A stretch of DNA of 64,000 bases. Source: Macrosoma leucophasiata. Its lineage: Eukaryota > Arthropoda > Insecta > Lepidoptera > Hedylidae. The stretch's first letter is position 1, and each line of letters begins with the position of its first letter. A program made the translations under genes and the position numbers. The stretch covers positions 6,882,001 to 6,946,000 of the forward strand of contig JAWQUS010000022.1 in the NCBI GenBank assembly GCA_036365455.1. Reading direction: 5' to 3'. Under the pieces are notes generated by a model, which had not been told where the DNA came from, did not search any database, and was given only the letters and a program-made list of their open reading frames with translations. Shown in pieces: positions 57,501 through 64,000 of the stretch.

Positions 57501-57782
57501 TACTGGTGGTAGAGCTCCAGTGACGGAGCTTCGGGCGTAGGCACCACCGCATTACCTTATTTACTTGCCGCTAAATGGTAGTGTTCAGCACTATCGTATT
57601 CCGGTTAGGTGGTAATGTACGGCTCCGTTATTTCCGGCACATACATTATAACACCTTAGGCCTCGGGAGTGGTAACGCATCTGCATTTTGACCTTGGTCT
57701 TTTTGTGGGTGTCTATAGGCTGCAGTCATCACTTAACATCGATGTGAACTGCATGCTTGTTTGCCACTTCCTTTACATTAAA
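57501..57782 (+). repeat. Family A retroposon, full length
   Basis: TACTGGTGGTAGAGCTCCAG to CCACTTCCTTTACATTAAAA; plus-strand sense with an A-rich end. Confidence 0.8.
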
Positions 57783-58147
57783 AACAAAATCTGTCAATCT
57801 TGACTTCTTGACCCGTAAATTGAGCTTATGTAATTCCGTAAACACCGAAACTAAAAAAAAAACAACTCGAACAAAAAACATTTAACAACCTTGAAACAAC
57901 TTGATAATGCCACACGATTATAATTAAATAGCAAATAACTGTAAACGCTGAGTAACGGATGCCTACTCATAATCGAGAATATAATAGCGTAATCGATATT
58001 CATTACATTCATTACGTGACATCACTAGACACGTGCATAGATAAATGACACAAGTCACGCGTCACACATCACTAGGTTTGCCCGCGAACTTACTTCGCCT
58101 TGGGCATATTTCTTTTTAGCGTAGGTACTGAGGTAATTATTTATTTT
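57783..58147. other. Intergenic, nothing recognised
   Basis: AT-rich; no gene. Confidence 0.4.
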
Positions 58148-58480
58148 TACTAGCTGTGCCCGCGACTTCGCCCGCGTTATAATTTATGATTGTTCAGTAT
58201 CTACCCGGACGAAGTCGGGGCGCAGCTAGTATAAAAGTAGCCTTAGTTACTCCTTATTACATCAGCTATCTGCCAGTGAAAGTCCCGTCAAAATCGGTCG
58301 AACCGTTCCCAACATTAGCCCCGCCAAACAGACAGACAGACAGGCAAAAATTGTAAAAAATGTTGTTTGGTAAGTATATGTACAGTGTATACATACTCGT
58401 ACATATACATTTAGTAAAAAGCGGTTATTTTTATATTACAAACAGACACTCCAAATTTATTTACTTGTATAGATAGATTG
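58148..58480 (-). mobile_element. Helitron-like element
   Basis: ACTAGCTGTGCCCGCGACTT at the left is the inverted CTAGT terminus with hairpin; the right side holds CAGACACTCCAAATTTATTT, matching 1660-1690 inverted. Confidence 0.5.
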
Positions 58481-58486
58481 TCAAAA

Positions 58487-58715
58487 ACTGCCTCAATAGC
58501 CTAGTGGTAGCAAGCCACTACCACTACGCTAGGGTTCGATTCCTGGTTCGGCATTTGAGATAACTGTGTAAAATCCCTTTATCTATGCTTCTATTGAGAT
58601 TTTACCATTTTCTGGAAGTTTCCCAGTACCTCGGAGTTTGGTAATTTGCGCGTAATCGGTGCGGAGATGTCAACAGGCTTGCCACCTGCTAAAAAAAAAC
58701 GTAATCGGCGAATCA
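58487..58715 (+). mobile_element. Family B SINE, 3'-shortened
   Basis: AACTGCCTCAATAGCCTAGT to ACGTAATCGGCGAATCACG. The usual 90-base tail is absent. Confidence 0.75.
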
Positions 58716-59233
58716 CGTTATTTTTTATAATTTAAAAAGAATTCATAGAACTTACTTAGCTATCTTATCTTATAAATGTTTATCTATACAAATAAATAAA
58801 ATTGGAGTGTCTGTTTGTAATATAAAAATACTTAAGTAATAAATAATTGAATTGATTGAGACAAATTCCCAATAGCAAAGGAGCTATTCGTATCAAATGT
58901 TTTTTTTTTTATTTTCAATGTTTCTTTCCACTCCTAATTCGCCGCTTTGTGCATGAATTTTCGATAATAAAACTTCTAACAATAAGTTCTTACGTTTTAA
59001 AATCTAGAACCTAGTCAAAAATATAATTTAGTCATTCTAAATTTGAAATAGCCGGTGAATATAATAATATGTCCGAATAAACGATTTTCAATAAAAAGAC
59101 AACACAAGTCATGTAAATTAAAACTCATATGGCATAATATAATTTATATGCAACAATGTCGTAAAAAGTAAACATGCATTTATGGAAAAGTTTTAAAGGT
59201 AACTCTATGATAATTTCATTACGCTCATCATAC
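58716..59233. other. AT-rich flank of the tRNA gene
   Basis: 58770-58830 repeats the AATAAAATTGGAGTGTCTGT word of the Helitron-like element at 1655. Nothing else is recognised. Confidence 0.4.
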
Positions 59234-59313
59234 GGCAGCGTGGCCGAGCGGTCTAAGGCGCTGGTTTTAGGCACCAGTCCGAAAGGGCGTGGGTTCGAAT
59301 CCCACCGCTGTCA
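59234..59313 (+). tRNA. tRNA-Leu (UAG)
   Basis: 80 nt, no intron. Acceptor GGCAGCG pairs with CGCTGTC (one G-U), discriminator A. D arm has the A box TGGCCGAGCGG. Anticodon arm CTGGT-TTTAGGC-ACCAG gives anticodon TAG. Long variable arm (TCCGAAAGGGCG), as class II tRNAs need. T arm holds the B box GGTTCGAATCC. A T-run at 59320-59324 serves as the Pol III terminator. All expected pairs form, so it should be functional. Confidence 0.96.
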
Positions 59314-59319
59314 AATATA

Positions 59320-59324
59320 TTTTT
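59320..59324 (+). terminator. Pol III T-run terminator of tRNA-Leu
   Basis: Five T residues, 6 bases after the mature 3' end. Confidence 0.75.
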
Positions 59325-59534
59325 ATTAGTTTAAATTATTTTTAAAGGACAAGAGTAACTTAGCGAGTTGTCTTACAGTTATAAATGCGTTCTAGAAATT
59401 TTAGAGTTTTTATTGGGATATCTTGAGTCTTTTTTTTTCCTCAATTTATTATTATCCTTTTTTATCCCATTTCTCATCCATGTACGCTATCTTTATTTAA
59501 AGCGAATCTAATATATACATATTTTATATTATAC

Positions 59535-59830
59535 GGGAGGTACTGGTGCAGTCAGTCAACCGAATAATGGCGGTCAAACCATTACAATAGTACGGTAGTA
59601 AATATAATAACGCAGGATGGGCAGCAGCGTCCCACGACGAAGACAACCCGGTTAGTCCAGCAGTGTGAGACGACCGTTTGATTCGAAGGGTCGCGGGTTC
59701 GATCCCCGCACCGGGACAAATATTTGTATGGCCCACAGATATTTGTATACAACGGAAACCACGACACATTTTTATACCTACTGTGTTGCTGTGAGTGTAA
59801 GCGTATTTTATTAATTTATTATTTAATTTT
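59535..59830 (+). mobile_element. Family D SINE joined to family P
   Basis: 59535-59630 is an inverted family P piece; 59640-59830 is family D with ACCCGGTTAGTCCAGCAG, B box GGTTCGATCCC, and tail GCTGTGAGTGTAAGCGTATT. Confidence 0.75.
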
Positions 59831-60007
59831 ATTAAACACTTGCATGTGCCTATTGCCTATCAAAATGTTAAAAGAGAAAAAAATTGCCCGCGTTTACGAC
59901 CTTTTATCGGTTTTTTTTATTGACGGTTAGATAGCCGTTCATTTATTAGATACCTATAGGGTAGGGTAGGATATAAGGTGCGGTAGTGTAGGGTCAGACA
60001 ATATATA

Positions 60008-60231
60008 ATAATACTACGTATAGAATTACATAAGTAGAATGGACACTTCGACGTCCCGCCCGATTTCCTCGCCTCACCCAACCTCCTACCTTCTTATGGG
60101 CGGACATTTGGTATTCTCTACGTGCTACGCACACAGGTGCACGTGTAAATACACGTCACTGATTGATGTCTGTGTAATAGAGACTAAATTAAGCGTTTGT
60201 ATGGAATTTCGGCGGAGTGTCCGCGGTGTGG
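60008..60231 (-). repeat. Family F repeat, full length
   Basis: ATACTACGTATAGAATTACA to GTCCGCGGTGTGG. Confidence 0.75.
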
Positions 60232-60566
60232 TAGGGTGGTGGTTGGCAGTGTAGTGTAGGGTGAAGTGGGATAATGTAGCTGTAGAGTAGGGTAGGGTAT
60301 GGTAGCATGCATGGTGAAGAATAATGTAATTTAATGGTAAGGCGTAACGGAGTTTGTCTGGACAGCCAATTATTAATTTAATTTCTATTATGGTATGGCA
60401 CGTGGCGACCGTAACGGGAGACAAAATGTGGCAATACTTCGCTTTCATCAGCCCAACATTGAAACTCGCTCTCTTTCTTGTCAGTGTGGTAGTTTCGAGC
60501 TAAGAGACTGGCGCAAACTTTACGCAGCCAACTTCAATCAGTGGAACTAAAGCCGCAGACCAACCG

Positions 60567-60784
60567 CACACCGCGGACACTGCCAAAATTCCATACAAAC
60601 GCTTAATTTGGTCTCTATTACACAAACATCAATCAGTGACGTGTATTTACACGCGCACCTGTGTGCGTAGCACGTAGAAAATACTAAAAGTCGCCCATAA
60701 GAGGGGAGGAGGTTGGGTGAGGCGGGGAAATCGGGCGGGACAACGAAGTGTCATTCTATACGTAGTATTATTACATATTCTCTG
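60567..60784 (+). repeat. Family F repeat, full length
   Basis: CACACCGCGGACACTGCCAA to TTACATATTCTCTG. Confidence 0.75.
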
Positions 60785-61241
60785 CCCACCGCACCGCAGC
60801 GCACGGTGAGGATACGCATGTAGGTTAAGCTTCGCCTTGCACGAAAGAGATATGATGTATATGAGATAGTGTCCACAGAAACCCACGGACACGCGACGCA
60901 TGAATTGAAACTCGCGGCTTCCTCGAATATGCGAGCACGTAGCTCAACGCTGGCGTCAGACACTCTGTTCACGCGAACCACGTGGTGCACGGAAGAGGGG
61001 CCGAGTGGTGGGTGAGAGGAACGACGAAGCGACGCCTGTACATAGTCCTGACACGTGAGTTTCGTGTGTAGCATGTGCCACAGTGGAAACGGTGACCCAT
61101 GTTGTCAAACATTAAACCATGCGTCGCGTGCCTGTGCACAGCGTGCGCTTCGGTTGGACCGCGGCTTAAGGGTCATAGCTCACAACGGCCACCCGGCACT
61201 CGTCCAGCGCCCGACCGCCTCGAGCGGCTGCGTATCGCCAG
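60785..61241. other. GC-richer spacer between family F copies
   Basis: Unique sequence with GCTTCGCCTTGCACGAAAGA; no gene recognised. It is bounded by opposite-facing family F copies. Confidence 0.4.
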
Positions 61242-61366
61242 AGAATATGTAATAATACTACGTATACTCGTAGAATGGACACTTCGACATCCCGCTCGAT
61301 TTGCCCGCATCACTTAACCCCTTCCCCTCTTATGAGCGACGGTTGGTATTTTGTGCCTGCCGGACC
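61242..61366 (-). repeat. Family F repeat, truncated
   Basis: CAGAGAATATGTAATAATAC to GCGACGGTTGGTATT, first half only. Confidence 0.7.
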
Positions 61367-61529
61367 ACTCGGTGACCACTGGCTTGTCTTGCGTTGACTT
61401 TGAATTGCCAAATCGCTGTTCCCAAGTAAACCGCGCGCGGTCCGCGAGTGGTTCATAAGCAACATAGCGTTCTTCACCCGTCAACAACGAGTGGACGCCG
61501 TTAAACGATAGATACACGAACGATAGATG

Positions 61530-61812
61530 GTACTGGTGGTAGAGCTCCAGTGACGGAGCTTGAGGGCGTAGTCACCACCGCATTACCTAATATACTTGCC
61601 GCTAAATGATAGTGTTCAGCACTATCGTATGTCGGTCAGGTAGTAATGTACGGTAACGTGTAATTTCCGGCACAGAGGCATAACACCTTAGGCTTCAGGA
61701 GTGACAACGGATCTGCATTTTGATCTCTGGTCATTGTGTGGATGTCTATAGGCTGCAGTCATCACTTAACATCAATGTGAACTGCATGCTTGTTTGCCAC
61801 TTTTATTACAAA
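61530..61812 (+). repeat. Family A retroposon, full length
   Basis: TACTGGTGGTAGAGCTCCAG to GCCACTTTTATTACAAA. Confidence 0.8.
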
Positions 61813-62164
61813 CGAGGCGGTGCTGGTCGGGTGTCAGGCGGCTGTAGTCAGCTATGACCCTTATGCTTTACCCGTACTGTAACTTATGTTTATCGAGAAG
61901 CACCCCAGGATCGGAAATGGCGTCTTGTTATCCTGACGCTAACGACCCTTTATCGCTTTACATTAACACAACATTAATTAATAATTAAACAAGATTGTTC
62001 TCATTCTGTTATAGTATGCGACATGTTAAGTGGATGATGTTTTATCAAGCAATAGTCCTGGAGAGCTATCACCTCCAAAACTACAAAAGGTAGTAAGTAG
62101 TTTACCTATGTCATCACTTCACTACATAATAAAATAAATAAAAAATAAAATACGCTTACACGCG
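61813..62164. other. Intergenic, nothing recognised
   Basis: No gene. 62140-62162 has the AAATAAAATACGCTTACACG start of family D joined at once to the family B tail. Confidence 0.45.
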
Positions 62165-62345
62165 CAACTTCACGCCTGTAATCCCCGAAAGGGTAGGCAG
62201 AGGTAAATACATGCAAACACCCACGATTCGCCGGTTACGTTTTTGGCCTACATGGGCCATGACAGGTGGCGAGCCTGTTGCCATCTCCGGGCACATTACC
62301 AAACTTACGGGAAAATGGAAAAATCCCAATAGAACCAGGAATAAA
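62165..62345 (-). mobile_element. Family B SINE 3' part
   Basis: CAACTTCACGCCTGTAATCC to CCCAATAGAACCAGG with a shortened inner part; preceded by family D tail bases. Confidence 0.7.
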
Positions 62346-62514
62346 GGATTTTATTATACTTATTTTTACTGAGATATCACAGTTTTTGTCAAAGAAGTCA
62401 GGTGCGTCCTCACAATATAAATAAATGCTACCGGGCAGCGGGCGCAACGCCGCTAGAAGTTAAAAAAAACTATCACAGCTAAGTATGCTTAGTTATAATG
62501 ATAATGAAGCCATT

Positions 62515-62730
62515 TATTCCAAATCTCTTAAATGCATAACAAATTACAAATTGTGTGATGGTTGGGATTAAATCCCCCCTGGGAAAATGGGAACCCTCTT
62601 TGGGTGTAGGCCTCCTCCAGCTCGCTCCACCTGTCACGGTTATGTGTGTATTGCAGCCATTTCTGCCCTGCCACCCCAGCTATGTCGTCCGACCATCTCT
62701 TGTATGGACGACCAACCCTTCGTTTCATTT
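62515..62730 (-). pseudogene. LINE reverse transcriptase C-terminus
   Basis: Minus strand encodes KRRVGRPYKRWSDDIAGVAG then QKWLQYTHNRDRWSELEEAY and TQRG. GRPxxRW.DDI..W..LEEAY matches the end at 47780-47955. No upstream domain remains. Confidence 0.65.
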
Positions 62731-62884
62731 GCTTAGTTATATTTACTTATAAAAGTTGTACTTTTAGAAGTTTACAAGTAGGTCAGTAATTCTTGACCAA
62801 CTGATAAACTTGGGAGCAATAGAACCCTACATTTTGAGTGGCACAACACAATCTTGGTCAGTTATATTAATATAGATGCTAAAG

Positions 62885-63050
62885 ATATTGATGCTTTCCA
62901 TATTATACAAAATTGTTCAGTGTCTATTTAATTTATTATGTGTTTTTGATTATTATTAGTGGTTATTCACTCTAGGTTAGTTTAAAAAAATGACGATGTA
63001 AAAGTGCTCTCCAGGAGCCTAATTATATGAAATAAATGAATAAACTGAAT
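62885..63050 (+). repeat. Family R LINE-like 3' end, uninterrupted
   Basis: TATTGATGCTTTCCATATTA to ATGAATAAACTGAATAAA; the empty-site relative of the copy split by family D at 11719-11941. Confidence 0.65.
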
Positions 63051-63239
63051 AAAATAGGTTTGATTTCCACCAACAAAAAGATTTGTCTGTTCATTATCAC
63101 TGTAGTGATACAGGGCCTGCTATGTTATTGATATAATTCTCCCTTTATTTGCTCATTGTACCATGACGTGGACACCATTCAGTCACTATTTTTCTCCATC
63201 TCCATTAAATTTTATTGTAGTTACAGTGATCTACATTTA

Positions 63240-63515
63240 TAACTGCCTCAGTAGTCCAGTAGTAGCAGACCACTACTACAATGTTGCCGTCCTGGGTGGG
63301 AGATCAGAGATTAGAGGTAACAGAGTAAATTTATCTCTGGTTCTATTGGATTTTTTCATTTTCTGGCAATTGCCCAGTACCTCAGAGCTTGGTAACGTGG
63401 GTAAACACAACCAACAAATTGTGGGTGTTTGTATGAATGTGTGCGGTGTGTACAACAGCACCCAGGACACAGGGTTCTACCTACTGTGGGGCTGTGAGTG
63501 TAAGCATATTTTATG
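63240..63515 (+). mobile_element. Chimeric SINE: family B head, family D tail
   Basis: AACTGCCTCAGTAGTCCAGT and the B body TTCTATTGGATTTTTTCATT run to about 63415; then GTGGGTGTTTGT leads into ACAACAGCACCCAGGACACA GGG..GGGGCTGTGAGTGTAAGC, the family D tail. Confidence 0.75.
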
Positions 63516-63675
63516 CTTACTTACTTTATTTGCCATTTCTATTAGGTATATTAAAAAAGTATAGCCTAAAGGTATGTAGTTGGGGTGACATTCTTCAGAT
63601 TTATACGTGAAAAAACGCATCATGCAAAACATACAACTTAGGTAAGTAAAAAAACAAAACTGTCACAGTTATTTA

Positions 63676-63942
63676 ATGGAATTGCTCCATTGTTTTGTGC
63701 ATCATACAATCTGCAATCAAATTTACACACAGATTTTACACTTCCTGATCACAGAAGGTCAAATTCTACCCTTTAATGTAAACAGTAAACAGATAACAAA
63801 AGTAAAACAAGAACACTGGCATCAATTACTGGTAGTTAACGAGCCTGAGAAATTACGCTATCGGATCGTAGCAGACAATAAAAACAAAAAGTTTATCGCA
63901 TATGAGTCATCCTCCAAATACTTAAATGAAAACAGATGTTAA
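63676..63942 (+). CDS. Possible exon of an unknown gene
   Basis: 88 codons from ATG at 63676 to TAA. The second half (PFNVNSKQITKVKQEHWHQL.., LRYRIVADNKNKKFIAYESS) is balanced in composition and looks protein-like, unlike repeat translations nearby. It overlaps no repeat of the window. An acceptor TTTACACACAG at 63731 would be in phase, so it may be a terminal exon. No family recognised. Confidence 0.3.
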   Translation: MELLHCFVHHTICNQIYTQILHFLITEGQILPFNVNSKQITKVKQEHWHQLLVVNEPEKLRYRIVADNKNKKFIAYESSSKYLNENRC

Positions 63943-64000
63943 AATTTATCATACAAACACCACCGGCGTTCAATTCAAAATCCCGCTAATTTCTGCTTTC

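Noticed and set aside
1..64000. Whole-window search for a prokaryotic defence, biosynthetic or viral system
   Set aside because: No operons, no phage or viral genes; all coding evidence is intron-containing insect type or transposon-derived.

Overview
The window reads as nuclear DNA of a moth or butterfly (Lepidoptera). Genes are split by introns with GT/AG borders, a eukaryotic tRNA-Leu(UAG) is present, and most of the sequence is a mosaic of interspersed repeats: tRNA-derived SINEs, RTE-like and R1-like LINE tails, Helitron-like ends close to CGCGGGCA..AGCTAGT, hAT and mariner relics, and foldback MITEs. This assignment rests on repeat style and protein resemblance; no search was run. Repeat family letters (A, B, C...) are local names used only here.

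Positions 977-20537 (minus strand) hold the 5' two-thirds of a rolling pebbles/TANC-type gene. Eleven coding exons (20230-20537, 19360-19520, 18669-18863, 16849-16967, 15547-15686, 13190-13284, 12087-12205, 8421-9114, 5791-5925, 4337-4436, 977-1076) join with matching phases into 722 open codons that run off the left edge. They carry a Walker A motif (GDAGSGKT), a Walker B motif (LFLLVDAIDE) and a sensor-like segment (WLLLVATARR) of a STAND ATPase. The introns are packed with repeats. Exon 9 is followed by 2.5 further partial copies of itself spaced by G-runs, and exon 5 has a decayed duplicate 260 bases downstream.

Positions 20600-50800 hold no gene I can support; the stretch is layered mobile DNA. 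It includes hAT-type MITEs with 8-base target duplications (family G), a decayed hAT transposase end (27030-27190), a 60-base perfect palindrome (27711-27770), LINE tails, and two GC-rich blocks of unknown nature (39800-40425, 45145-45930).

Positions 50837-52443 (minus) hold a second multi-exon gene. Three exons with compatible phases encode about 315 residues with one C2H2 finger; I do not recognise the family. A long foldback element sits in its first intron and a diverged segmental duplication lies upstream. Next comes a mariner element (53878-55141) with a broken transposase. The remainder to 64000 is repeats, one intact tRNA-Leu gene (59234-59313), and a possible exon near the right edge (63676-63942).

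No prokaryotic, CRISPR, viral or toxin system is seen. The main points of interest are the exon-derived tandem array in the TANC gene, the unassigned zinc-finger gene, a SINE that shares its 3' tail with a LINE, a SINE chimera, and well-resolved nested insertions.
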